Positions 15,314 through 24,500 of a stretch of 34,444 nucleotides of DNA are shown here, piece after piece. This DNA is from an uncultured Lachnospiraceae bacterium (GTDB lineage: Bacteria > Bacillota > Clostridia > Lachnospirales > Lachnospiraceae). The stretch covers positions 1-34,444 of the forward strand of contig CAJTMB010000030.1 in assembly GCA_910577105.1 (NCBI GenBank), written 5' to 3'. A program made the position numbers and the translations under genes. A model generated the notes under the pieces. That model was not told the DNA's origin. It searched no databases and saw only the letters and a list, made by a program, of their open reading frames with translations. Every line of letters starts with the position of its first letter. Within the stretch, counting starts at the first letter, position 1.

Positions 15314-16633
15314 ATGAATGCTTATATGGATTTTTTTAACAGATTTGTCATGGGAAGCATTCAAATGTTTTTTGGCTTTGCTTTCTTTGTCAGATTTTTA
15401 AATAGAAAAGTCAGGTTTTATTTTTATATTTTGTTTGCGGTATGCGGGGCTGCCGTCATATGCTGTCTTCCGGAAGGAAGAATTGTGGAATTGGGGGCAT
15501 ATGTTCTGCTCCTTATGGCAAGTGGGATTTTTTTGTGCGGCGCGGATATAAAGACAGCCGCCTTATATGCCGCGCTGGTGGTTGAGGTAATGCAGCTTAG
15601 CTATGGCATTGTCGGGTCCCTGCTGCGGATTTTGTATCCTCTGATGCCTTCTGGTCATCCTGAAACGGTCGGACTTTTATTTATGGTGCTGGGGGACTTT
15701 GCATCCCTGCTGTTGGCAGGGGTTTGCTGTCTGGCGGCATACCGCTGTTTTTCTTATTATGAAGCCGTAAAAAAGCAATATGTGTTTCTGGTTTTAATAC
15801 CGGTTTTAATGATTTTTCTCATAGAAGAATACTTCAATTCCGTTGTTTACAACATGCAGATAATGTATGGCGGCAAAATCACCGCATACGAAAAAACTTA
15901 TCAGATGCTTGTGATACAGCTTTTGGGTATGGCAAGCCTGTTCTGTATCCTGTTTTCCTATAAAAAGCTGTTACAGAGCTTTCGCCTCAGCACGGAATTG
16001 TCGCTCCTGGAGCAGGAAGAGCATTCCTTAAGCCGGTATGTGGAGGAGGCTAAGACCTATTATGAAAAAACCGCTTCGTTCCGTCATGACATAAGGAACC
16101 ACATTCTGGTGGTAAAAAAGCTTTTACAAAACAATAAAGCGGAAGAGGCGTTTAAGTATATCCGGGATATGGATGAGATAGCGGAAGGCTTGTCCTTTCC
16201 GTGCAACACCAATAACCCGGTGGTGGATATTTTAATCGGGAAAAAATTGGGAATTGCAAAAAGTATGGGGATAGACGTCTGCTGTTCTCTTATTCTCCCG
16301 CATCCAAGCGGCCTGCGTGATATAGACGTCTGCATTATTCTGTCAAATGCGCTGGATAATGCGCTTTTTGCATGTAAAAATATGGAAAACGGTAAAAAAA
16401 AGTATATCTGCGTGTCGGGACGGATACAGGGTGATTTTGTTTACATGGAAATAGAGAACAGCTTTCAGGGAAGCGATTTGGTTGAAGCAGGAACAGGCCT
16501 GTCAAATATAAAAGCGGTAACGGAAAAATACAATGGGGCAATGAGCATTAAAACACAAGGCATGGTATTTCATTTGAACGTCCTGCTTATCATTCCGCGG
16601 CATCAGGAAAGCATCTCACGGCATATAGATTAA
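15314..16633 (+). CDS. GHKL (AgrC-like) sensor histidine kinase
   Basis: This 439-residue membrane kinase has a hydrophobic half with about six helices (1-220), then a coiled linker. The phospho-accepting region is FRHDIRNH with H258. The GHKL ATPase domain carries an N box (ILSNALDNALFAC) and a G box (GTGLSNIKAVTEKYNG). It partners the LytTR regulator immediately upstream. AgrC-type kinases often sense secreted peptides, but no AgrB/AgrD-type genes are adjacent, so the ligand is unknown. GGGGATAGG precedes the ATG. It appears complete. Confidence 0.9.
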   Translation: MNAYMDFFNRFVMGSIQMFFGFAFFVRFLNRKVRFYFYILFAVCGAAVICCLPEGRIVELGAYVLLLMASGIFLCGADIKTAALYAALVVEVMQLSYGIVGSLLRILYPLMPSGHPETVGLLFMVLGDFASLLLAGVCCLAAYRCFSYYEAVKKQYVFLVLIPVLMIFLIEEYFNSVVYNMQIMYGGKITAYEKTYQMLVIQLLGMASLFCILFSYKKLLQSFRLSTELSLLEQEEHSLSRYVEEAKTYYEKTASFRHDIRNHILVVKKLLQNNKAEEAFKYIRDMDEIAEGLSFPCNTNNPVVDILIGKKLGIAKSMGIDVCCSLILPHPSGLRDIDVCIILSNALDNALFACKNMENGKKKYICVSGRIQGDFVYMEIENSFQGSDLVEAGTGLSNIKAVTEKYNGAMSIKTQGMVFHLNVLLIIPRHQESISRHID

Positions 16634-16719
16634 TTTGTGTCATAAAGCCTCCGAAAAAAGGGTTATAGGGCAGAACTATCCGGGCTATGCATCCAAAAGT
16701 ATACGTTTAAGGAGGAAGA

Positions 16720-17217
16720 ATGATGTCAATGGAAGTGAATGGAAGCCGCAATTATCCCATAACCGATTATGCCGGATGGGAGAAGGAAAAGCAGTCCCTT
16801 GGCGGGGCTGTAAAAGTAAAGGATACGGAAGTGGGGCCGGATGGCGTAAAAGCATCAAAGCAGCATGACGAATACATCAGCGGTGAAAAGAAAGGCGGGA
16901 AGCCTGCCGGACTGTACCGGTTAGGACAGGACGAAAACGGTAACCGGAAAATATATTTTGACAATCCCCAAAAACCGGAAGAAAAGTGTATCGGAAATAC
17001 GGATAAGGTTGACAGGGAAATCAAGGTCCTAAAGGAAAAAAAGCAGAAGCTGGAGCAGAAAATCAGGTCAGCTTCCGGTGACGAAGAAAAAGTCAAAGAA
17101 TGGAAGAAAATGTTGGAGCAGACGGAAAAAGAACTAAGCCGGAAAGACAACGACGCATACAGGAGGGCGAACAGTGAATACAAAAACGATGGAAGGCCTG
17201 GTGGGGGCGAGAACTAA
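16720..17217 (+). CDS. Hydrophilic protein of unknown function, first of an overlapping pair
   Basis: This 165-residue, highly charged protein has no signal peptide or membrane helix. The centre (EYISGEKKGGKPAGLYRLG, DENGNRKIYFDNP) reads like a conserved core of small clostridial proteins I have seen only as hypothetical. Residues about 95-150 form a Lys/Glu coiled coil (DREIKVLKEKKQKLEQKI), and the tail is Gly-rich. AAGGAGG four bases before ATG 16720 supports the start (a second ATG follows at 16723). It follows the two-component system by 86 bp in the same direction, and its 3' end overlaps the next gene by 44 bp in another frame. No function is proposed. Confidence 0.75.
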   Translation: MMSMEVNGSRNYPITDYAGWEKEKQSLGGAVKVKDTEVGPDGVKASKQHDEYISGEKKGGKPAGLYRLGQDENGNRKIYFDNPQKPEEKCIGNTDKVDREIKVLKEKKQKLEQKIRSASGDEEKVKEWKKMLEQTEKELSRKDNDAYRRANSEYKNDGRPGGGEN

Positions 17218-17593
17218 CATGAACCTGCTGAACGTACCGCTTCGGGTTTACAAAGAGGCAAGACAAAAAGGCGATACGGGAACAATGGAACGGGCAATGG
17301 GGTTTGTCGATGACTATTCCGGCAAAGCGGAGGAATATGCGGCAAAGGCTGATGAAGGAATGAAGGAGGAGGCAGAAGAAGCAAGGGAAAAGGCAAAATC
17401 AGAGCGCGAGAAGACCATCCAAAAAAGGGATACCGTTGAGATAAGCGAAGACGCCTGCCCGGACCGTGACAATCCGGATAACAGTCCCCTGAAAGAGGAA
17501 GCGGTTAAGGCAGAACCCATGATTTATATGAAAACGGGAAAAGCCGAACAAAAGCAGTCGGATTCCGGTACTTATATTTCGGTTTCCGTCTGA
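17174..17593 (+). CDS. Hydrophilic alpha-helical protein of unknown function, second of the pair
   Basis: This 139-residue protein starts at GTG 17174, seven bases after AGGAGG, inside the end of the preceding gene. The overlap suggests coupled translation and joint function. The N-terminal region (GARTNMNLLNVPLRVYKEA) could be an amphipathic helix. The middle is a repetitive Ala/Glu/Lys helix (AEEYAAKADEGMKEEAEEA) and the C-terminal third is polar and Ser/Gly-ended. There are no membrane segments. Family unknown; the coiled-coil character of both partners would fit a complex. A strong terminator follows. Confidence 0.72.
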   Translation: MNTKTMEGLVGARTNMNLLNVPLRVYKEARQKGDTGTMERAMGFVDDYSGKAEEYAAKADEGMKEEAEEAREKAKSEREKTIQKRDTVEISEDACPDRDNPDNSPLKEEAVKAEPMIYMKTGKAEQKQSDSGTYISVSV

Positions 17594-17621
17594 AAACAAA
17601 ACAGCGGATTAGGAAGAAAGC

Positions 17622-17662
17622 AAGCAAAAGTCATAACGGCATTTTCGTTATGGCTTTTGCTT
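17622..17662 (+). terminator. Rho-independent terminator
   Basis: A 17-bp stem with one mismatch (AAGCAAAAGTCATAACG / CGTTATGGCTTTTGCTT) and a 7-nt loop ends the two-component/unknown-pair operon. Confidence 0.8.
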
Positions 17663-17668
17663 ATTAAA

Positions 17669-17696
17669 TTGCACTTAACGAAAAAAATGGTATTCT
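17669..17696 (+). promoter_or_regulatory. Probable promoter of the ABC exporter pair
   Basis: TTGCAC, a 16-bp spacer and TATTCT (17691-17696) lie just after the terminator and 42 bp before the first exporter gene. Confidence 0.5.
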
Positions 17697-17738
17697 GAAT
17701 CTGTATCATAGGAAAAGCACAAAGAAAGGTTCTGCCAA

Positions 17739-19520
17739 ATGACTTTATCAAAAAAGAAATACAAATCGTATGACGCGCTGTGGCTGGCATTTAAGGCGTC
17801 GCCTGCCTGTATGGCATTGTATGTTTTACTTCCGGTTACCCAATCCATCATGCAGACGGCGGTAACGGCACTGGCTACGGCAAATTTTGTTGACACGGCG
17901 ATGACAATTCTGCAATCTGCACGTCCCCATAAAGACATTTATCCGGCGTTGGCTTTTTTGCTTATAACATTAGGAGCAGTCAATATGATTGGCGCTTTGG
18001 CAAAACTGGCGGCATCAAGGGTAAGCGTCGGATTATGGCGCTGCCTTAACCCGGTTGTGGTGAAGACGTTTGCGGCATGTGATTATAAGCATATAGAAAA
18101 TGAAAAGAGCCGGGAACTGCTCTCGCGCGTATCCAGGGACCCGGTGAAATCGGTTATGGACGGAGTGGACGCGTTTATACAGTTTGCCCAGATAATAGTA
18201 TCCGTTGTATCTGTCTTTGTGTTAATCGTGTCACAAGTCTGGTGGGCTGCCGTTATTATTTTTTCTTTTTCCGTTCCGATGTTCTGGCTGTCCATGCGGG
18301 CGGGAAAGAAAAATTATCAGGCGGAACGGGAAGCGGAAAAATTCAACCGGCGTACGGAGTATCTGGGAGAAGTGCTTGCCGGGCGCGATAACGTGGATGA
18401 GCGTACTTTGTTTGGATATAACGATAAAATCAACCTCGTATGGCAGGAGCAATATGAAGCAGGAAGAAAGCTGCAGGTTAAGGTTACTGCCAAAAACTTT
18501 ATTATCTCGAAGGGTTCGAGTATGCTGCTGGCGCTGATTTCCCTGTTGGTCGCTTTGACGTTACTCAATCCTGTAGTAAAAGGGCAGATGTCAGCCGGTA
18601 TGTTTATGGGTATTGTCAGCGCGGTGTTCGGCATGATTCAGAAGCTCGGGTTCCAGATGTCGCGTTCCCTTGAAAATATTTCCCGTGTTGGTGAATATAT
18701 GAAGGATTTGGGCGATTTTGCCGCATTGGGTGAGGCTGAGGGCGCATTGGAAAAACCCGATGTCAATCCAATCAGGCTGGAAACGCTGGAGTTTTGCAAT
18801 GTACGTTTCCGTTATCCGAACAGCAGGGAATATATATTGGACGGATTGTCCTTTAAGCTGGAGACAGGACGCCATTATGCCTTTGTGGGAAAAAACGGCG
18901 CGGGCAAGACCACGATTACCAAACTGCTGACAGGGCTGTATACGGAATATGAAGGCAGGATACTGGTAAACGGAAAAGAACTCAGGGATTATCCGGTAGG
19001 CGCGGTGAAGGCTATGTTTGCAGTTGTGTACCAGGACTTTGCAAAGTATTACATAGAAATGAAAGACAACATAGCGCTCGGTGACGTGCATACAACAGGA
19101 AGGGAAGCTGAAGCGGCCCATCTGGCAGGACTGGACGAAGTGATAGGAAAGCTGGAAAACGGCATTTGCACGCCTTTGGGAAAGGTTCTGAAGGGCGGGC
19201 AGGATATTTCCGGCGGGCAGTGGCAGCGCGTTGCCATTGCAAGGTCACTGGTCAGCCGTGCGCCGGTGAGGATACTCGATGAGCCCACTTCCGCGCTTGA
19301 CCCAATCAGTGAAAGCAATCTGTACCATGACTTTGAAAAGCTGATGAGAGGAAAGACAACCATATTTATCAGCCACCGTCTCGGTTCCACCAAGCTGGCC
19401 GACGAGATAATGGTTATTGACAAAGGAAAAATCACAGAGCGGGGCACGCATGAAGCCCTGATGGCAAAAAAGGGCCAATATGCGGAAATGTTTGAGGCGC
19501 AGAGGGAGTGGTATCAATGA
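17739..19520 (+). CDS. ABC exporter half-transporter 1 (permease-ATPase fusion)
   Basis: This 593-residue type-IV ABC exporter half has a six-helix membrane domain (about 20-320) followed by an ATPase domain. Walker A is GKNGAGKTT (about 384-392), the signature is ISGGQWQR (about 490), Walker B is RILDEPTSALD (about 510), and the H-loop is ISHRLGS. The ISGGQWQRVAIAR form occurs in exporters of peptides and drugs, but no substrate can be read here. Its stop overlaps the next gene's ATG by four bases (ATGA), so the two products probably form a heterodimer. AAAGAAAGG lies upstream of the ATG. There is no peptidase-C39 domain. Confidence 0.9.
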   Translation: MTLSKKKYKSYDALWLAFKASPACMALYVLLPVTQSIMQTAVTALATANFVDTAMTILQSARPHKDIYPALAFLLITLGAVNMIGALAKLAASRVSVGLWRCLNPVVVKTFAACDYKHIENEKSRELLSRVSRDPVKSVMDGVDAFIQFAQIIVSVVSVFVLIVSQVWWAAVIIFSFSVPMFWLSMRAGKKNYQAEREAEKFNRRTEYLGEVLAGRDNVDERTLFGYNDKINLVWQEQYEAGRKLQVKVTAKNFIISKGSSMLLALISLLVALTLLNPVVKGQMSAGMFMGIVSAVFGMIQKLGFQMSRSLENISRVGEYMKDLGDFAALGEAEGALEKPDVNPIRLETLEFCNVRFRYPNSREYILDGLSFKLETGRHYAFVGKNGAGKTTITKLLTGLYTEYEGRILVNGKELRDYPVGAVKAMFAVVYQDFAKYYIEMKDNIALGDVHTTGREAEAAHLAGLDEVIGKLENGICTPLGKVLKGGQDISGGQWQRVAIARSLVSRAPVRILDEPTSALDPISESNLYHDFEKLMRGKTTIFISHRLGSTKLADEIMVIDKGKITERGTHEALMAKKGQYAEMFEAQREWYQ

Positions 19521-21298
19521 AGACAGAAAAGAAGAAATATCATTTATTGCAGGTTATTGCAAGAATTATTCCGATACAGGTTAAGTCGGCGCCTTTCAAC
19601 TGTCTGCTTGAAAATTGTCTGGCAGTCATGAACGGCCTGTCATTTGCCCTTGCGGTTGTGGCGACACAACGCTTATTTGATGCCGTTTCCGATGCGGCTT
19701 CCGGTAAAGCAGGATACGGGGACTGCGTTTTCCGTCTGCTTATGCTTGCCGCCGTTACTTTCGGGCAGCAGATAATCAACGGCATCCAGAACTTTCACGG
19801 TATGGGGGTTCTTTTGCCAAAATCAGCCGGAAGGCTTACGGCGCTTATACACAACAAAATAAAACGGATTGACCCTGTAAAGTTTGAGGACACGGATTTT
19901 CTGGATAATCTCAACAAGGCCAAAGAAGGCGTCAGGGCAATCACCATGTTCTGTATGCTGGTATTTGCCTGCGTAAGCTTTTACGGAATCTATTTTGTTG
20001 CCATCGGCGTCTATCTGTTCCGGTTAAAACCCATGCTAATCGTTACCTTGCTTTTGGCGTTTATTCCCGCAATGCTCGCGCAAATTTTCAATGTCAGGAT
20101 ATTTGCCGGTTTGGAAGAAGAGAGTGCCCCTTTGCGCCGCGAGTACGATTATTACAAGAAAGCAATATGTGACCGTGAGTATTTTAAGGAAACCCGTATT
20201 TTGGGCGCGTTTCATTTTTTTTATAATCTGTATGAAAATACATTGAAGGTACTGACAGGCAAGGTCTGGAAGGCGGAGCGCAAGGTTGCGCTTCTCCAGC
20301 TTATGCTGGATTTCACCACATTTGCAGGTATGGCGGCTTCCGCTTACATGCTGTTTACGGCGACGATGTCGGGGGAGATTACGGCGGGCATGTTTGCGGC
20401 GGTTTTTGCAGCCCTGACCCAGATATTTGCCATTATGCAGGAAGTCGTAAAACAGCATATGGGAAACATGAACAGGGACATCGGAAAGGTTGTCAATTTT
20501 ATCCGTCTTCTTGACATGCCGGAGAGAGGCGGCAGGGAAGGGGAAATTGATTTTACCGGAGGCATTGCGGCAGAAAACATCAGCTTCCGATATCCGGGCA
20601 GGGAATCTTTTTCCGTAAAAGACGTATCGGTAAATATCGGAGAAAAAGAGACGATAGCCATCGTTGGGGAAAACGGTGCGGGAAAAAGCACGCTTGTGCG
20701 TCTGCTGACCGGAATATACCTTCCGACGCAGGGAAAAGTATCCATCGGCGGCTTAGATACGGCAGAATATGCTCCGGCTTCCGTATATAAAGGGATATCC
20801 GGTGTGTTTCAAAAGTACCAGCGGTATAAAATGACGCTGAAAGAAAACGTTGCCATAAGCGATGATACAATCGAAGCGGATGACGATAAGATTTGTTCGG
20901 TACTGGAGGAAGCCGGGTTTGAAAAAGACCGAATCGGCTTGGATGATATGCTTTCACCCGAATACGGCGGCATCGATATTTCGGGCGGACAGTGGCAGAG
21001 GGTTGCGATAGCGCGCGGATTATACAGGGTAAACGGTTTTATCGTTTTGGACGAACCAACCTCCGCCATTGACCCTATTGAAGAAACCCTGGTTTATAAA
21101 CAGTTTGCCCGTCTGGCAGAAGGAAAGTGTGCATTGATAGTGACGCACCGGATTGGTTCAGCGAAGCTGGCGGACCGCATTATCGTAATGGATGGGGGCA
21201 GGATTGCGGACATGGGAACACATGACGAACTGATTTCCCGTCCCGGACAATATGCAAAAATGTGGGAAGCGCAGGCAGGGTGGTATGAAAGGGCGTAA
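19517..21298 (+). CDS. ABC exporter half-transporter 2 (permease-ATPase fusion)
   Basis: This 593-residue partner of the upstream half-transporter has a membrane domain with about six helices (20-320), then an ATPase domain. Walker A is GENGAGKST (about 384-392), the signature ISGGQWQR (about 490), Walker B FIVLDEPTSAID, and the H-loop VTHRIGS. All catalytic residues look intact in both partners, so neither ATP site seems degenerate. ATG 19517 overlaps the previous stop by four bases; an in-frame GTG at 19508 is less likely. The operon ends here: the long palindromic element lies 19 bp after the stop. Confidence 0.9.
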   Translation: MKTEKKKYHLLQVIARIIPIQVKSAPFNCLLENCLAVMNGLSFALAVVATQRLFDAVSDAASGKAGYGDCVFRLLMLAAVTFGQQIINGIQNFHGMGVLLPKSAGRLTALIHNKIKRIDPVKFEDTDFLDNLNKAKEGVRAITMFCMLVFACVSFYGIYFVAIGVYLFRLKPMLIVTLLLAFIPAMLAQIFNVRIFAGLEEESAPLRREYDYYKKAICDREYFKETRILGAFHFFYNLYENTLKVLTGKVWKAERKVALLQLMLDFTTFAGMAASAYMLFTATMSGEITAGMFAAVFAALTQIFAIMQEVVKQHMGNMNRDIGKVVNFIRLLDMPERGGREGEIDFTGGIAAENISFRYPGRESFSVKDVSVNIGEKETIAIVGENGAGKSTLVRLLTGIYLPTQGKVSIGGLDTAEYAPASVYKGISGVFQKYQRYKMTLKENVAISDDTIEADDDKICSVLEEAGFEKDRIGLDDMLSPEYGGIDISGGQWQRVAIARGLYRVNGFIVLDEPTSAIDPIEETLVYKQFARLAEGKCALIVTHRIGSAKLADRIIVMDGGRIADMGTHDELISRPGQYAKMWEAQAGWYERA

Positions 21299-21316
21299 AG
21301 TGTGGTTATATTGGAA

Positions 21317-21499
21317 TTTCAGCATTTTACATGACGGCAGCCGGCGCGTGCATTTGATTCCATAAAGGACCGTGTAAAAACGCTGGTACTTGGAGGTTGT
21401 TTTTCAACCTCTTATGTACCACTGCGTTTTTACCCGAGTGAGAACGTGTCCTGTTGGAACAAATGCACGCGCCGGCTGCCGTCATGTAAAATGCTGAAA
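21317..21499. repeat. Long palindromic hairpin element, copy A
   Basis: Arms of 40 bp (21317-21356 and 21460-21499) are perfect reverse complements and enclose a 103-bp centre. The centre also folds in nested stems: AGGAC/GTCCT, GTAAAAACGC/GCGTTTTTAC, GGTAC/GTACC and AGGTTG/CAACCT around a short T-rich loop. The whole 183 bp is thus one long interrupted hairpin without coding potential. Copy B at 25777-25961 has the same layout, and its differences in the stems are compensated on the opposite side. It lies between the ABC exporter operon and the promoter of the hybrid kinase. It could be a structured RNA, a terminator or attenuator, or a non-autonomous mobile repeat. Confidence 0.9.
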
Positions 21500-21517
21500 C
21501 TAAAGGCAGTCAAAATA

Positions 21518-21546
21518 TTGACATACTTTGATACGCTTGATAGAAT
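21518..21546 (+). promoter_or_regulatory. Sigma-A promoter of the hybrid kinase gene
   Basis: TTGACA (21518-21523), a 17-bp spacer and TAGAAT (21541-21546) form a near-consensus promoter 53 bp before the start codon, just downstream of hairpin copy A. Confidence 0.75.
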
Positions 21547-21599
21547 AGCATTAACGGCATTTTGCCGGATTGTCTGTCGCAAATACAGGAGGAAGCATT

Positions 21600-24500
21600 A
21601 TGTACCAGTGTCATGTTCGGTTCTATCTTATAGGTCAGTCATGCAGAGTATTTGAGTTAATAAAAGAAGTGTCTCCGCTTGCAAATTTTTCACATGATTT
21701 TTCGGAGAGTGACAGATTTGAAGAAGCATTGGCAGAGAATGCGAATGTGATTCTGGCAGAACTGCAGGATTTGGATGAAAAGGAAAAACAAATTATTCTG
21801 GATATGGGGCTGAAAAAGGAGGCGGAAATCATCCTGCTTGCCGGAGACGGCAGACAGGTTCCCTGGGATGCTGATTTATCGGGCATAAGGGATATATGGA
21901 TGATGCCCATGTCAGACAGCGAAATCGCTTATCGTCTTGCGGCGTGGCAGCAGGCATACAAAGTGAGCAAGGACTCCTGGCAGACTGCCCAGTATCTGGA
22001 TGCCACCATTAACAATATTCCCAACCTTATATGGTATAAGGATAAGGACGGTATCCATGAGAAAGTAAATGACAGCTTCTGCAAGACGGTAAATAAAACA
22101 AAGCAGCAGGTGGAAGGACGAGGCCATGCTTACATATGGGATGTGGAGCATGATGACCCGGCCTGTATTGAATCGGAACGTGAGGTTATGGGAAAGAGAA
22201 AGACCTTTGTGTCCGAGGAAATCATTAAGACCGGAGATGGTATGCGTACCCTCACGACTTATAAATCTCCGTTATATGATATTGACGGCAGTGTAATGGG
22301 TACGGTGGGCGTTGCCATTGACGTGACGCAGGAACGCGCTTATGAGCAGGAAATCATACAGAAAAACAGGACGCTGGAAACCATCTTCACCACCATAGAT
22401 TGCGGCGTTATGCGTCATACGGTGGATGGATTACATATTCGCAGCATAAACAGTGCGGCGCTTAAAATACTTGGGTATGATTCCCAGGAAGAACTGATGT
22501 CAGAAGGGTTTGACCTGGTCGCTGATTCAGTTGTGGAAGAAGATAAGGAAAAACTCAGGGAGTGTATCATGACACTGCAGAAGGAAGGGGACAGTGTCAG
22601 TGTGGAATACCGCGTCCAGCACAAGGATGGGGAAATTCTGCATGTCATGGGCAATGTAAAACTTTTGAAAGAAGACGGTGAATTGATTTACCAGCGTTTC
22701 CTTTTAGATTGTACCGCCCAAAAACTGCAGGAAAAAGAAAATGAAAGACGCCATATGGAACTGATTCAGGCGTTAAGCATAGATTACAGCCTTGTATGCT
22801 TTTTTGAAATGAAGAAGGGGAAGGGAATTATACTCCAGAACAGTGGTGACAACGGGGAGGAGTTTGATTCCATATTCAGCGGCAAAATCTCATTAAAAGA
22901 AAGTATGGAACGATATATACAGGAATTTGTATATACAGATGACAGGGAAATGATTCGTCAGGCACTTTCGCTGGATACATTAAAAAGTGTGTTGGCAACG
23001 AAAAAAATGGACTATGTAAATTACCGTACTTTCCGGGACGAAAATATCAAGTATTTTCAGATTAAGGTGGTACGTGCGGGAACAGATAACGGAAATCATG
23101 GCATTGTTTTGGGTATACGCAGTGTGGATAAAGAAATCCGCAATGAAATGGAGCAGAAAAGCCTGCTTGAGGATGCCCTTTTACAGGCAAAGAGGGCAAA
23201 CAAGGCAAAGAGTGTGTTCCTGTCCAATATGTCCCATGACATCCGCACACCGATGAATGCCATTGTGGGCTTTACGAATCTTGCCGTTTCCCACATTGAC
23301 AACAGGGAGCAGGTGGAAGAGTACCTGAAAAAAATTACTACATCGGGCAATCATCTGCTTAGCTTAATCAATGATGTGCTGGATATGAGCCATATCGAGA
23401 GCGGAAAAATACATTTGGAGGAAAAACCCTGTAGCCTTCCCGATATCCTGCACGGGCTGCACAATATTTTACAGGCTGACATCCATGCAAAGCAGCTTGA
23501 TTTACATATTGATACGGTAGATGTACTGGATGAGGATATTTATTGTGACAAGCTGAGACTCAATCAGGTACTGCTCAACCTTCTCAGCAATTCGGTTAAG
23601 TATACCGGAGCGGGTGGTACGGTCAGCATGAGGATTACGGAAAAAGGCGGTGCGCCGGAAGGATATGCACATTACGAATTTTCCATAAGAGATACCGGCA
23701 TCGGCATGAGTGAAGAGTTTGTCCAGCATATTTTTGAACCCTTTGAAAGGGAGAAAAACTCTACAATCAGCGGAATTCAGGGAACAGGCCTGGGAATGGC
23801 AATTACCAAAAACATAGTGGATATGATGAACGGTTCCATTGAAGTAAAGAGTGAGCTGGGAGTAGGAACGGAATTTATTGTTGCTTTTACTTTCCGGCTG
23901 CATACAGAAGCGAAGGAATTGCAGGATATACCGGAATTGAAGAATTGCAGGGCGCTGGTAGTGGATGATGATTTCAACACATGTGACAGCGTATCCTATA
24001 TGCTGGGACAGCTTGGAATGCGCGCGGAATGGACGCTTTCGGGAAAAGAGGCTGTACTGCGTACGCATCAGTCGGTTACGCGTGGGGATGAGTATGGCGT
24101 ATATATCATTGACTGGCTGCTGCCGGACATGAACGGAGTGGAGGTTGCCCGGAGAATCAGGAAAGAAACAGGAGGTACGGTGCCTGTTGTTATCCTGACC
24201 GCATATGACTGGTCAGACATAGAAGCCGAGGCAAAGGACGCAGGTGTTGTGGCATTTTGCAGTAAACCGCTGTTTTTATCAGAACTGAGAAGCTGTCTGA
24301 AATCTGTTATCAAGTCTGATGGGGCAGAGGAAGAAAGGGCTGAAAATGAGACGGCTAAGCTTCGGAGCGGCCGGATTTTGCTCGCAGAAGATTTGGAACT
24401 GAACCAGGAAATTGCCGTGGCGATTCTGGAAGATGCCGGATTTAGCACAGAGGTTGCGGCAAACGGGCAGATTGCAGTAGATATGCTGAAAAATTCTGAG

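Noticed and set aside
14463..16719. A complete agr-type quorum-sensing locus
   Set aside because: The kinase and regulator resemble AgrC/AgrA, but no AgrB-like membrane peptidase or AgrD-like peptide was found on either strand nearby.
16720..16830. Double-glycine bacteriocin leader in the unknown protein (QSLGG)
   Set aside because: No LS-x-x-EL type leader helix before the GG, the remaining 136 residues are highly charged, and the nearby exporters lack a C39 peptidase domain.
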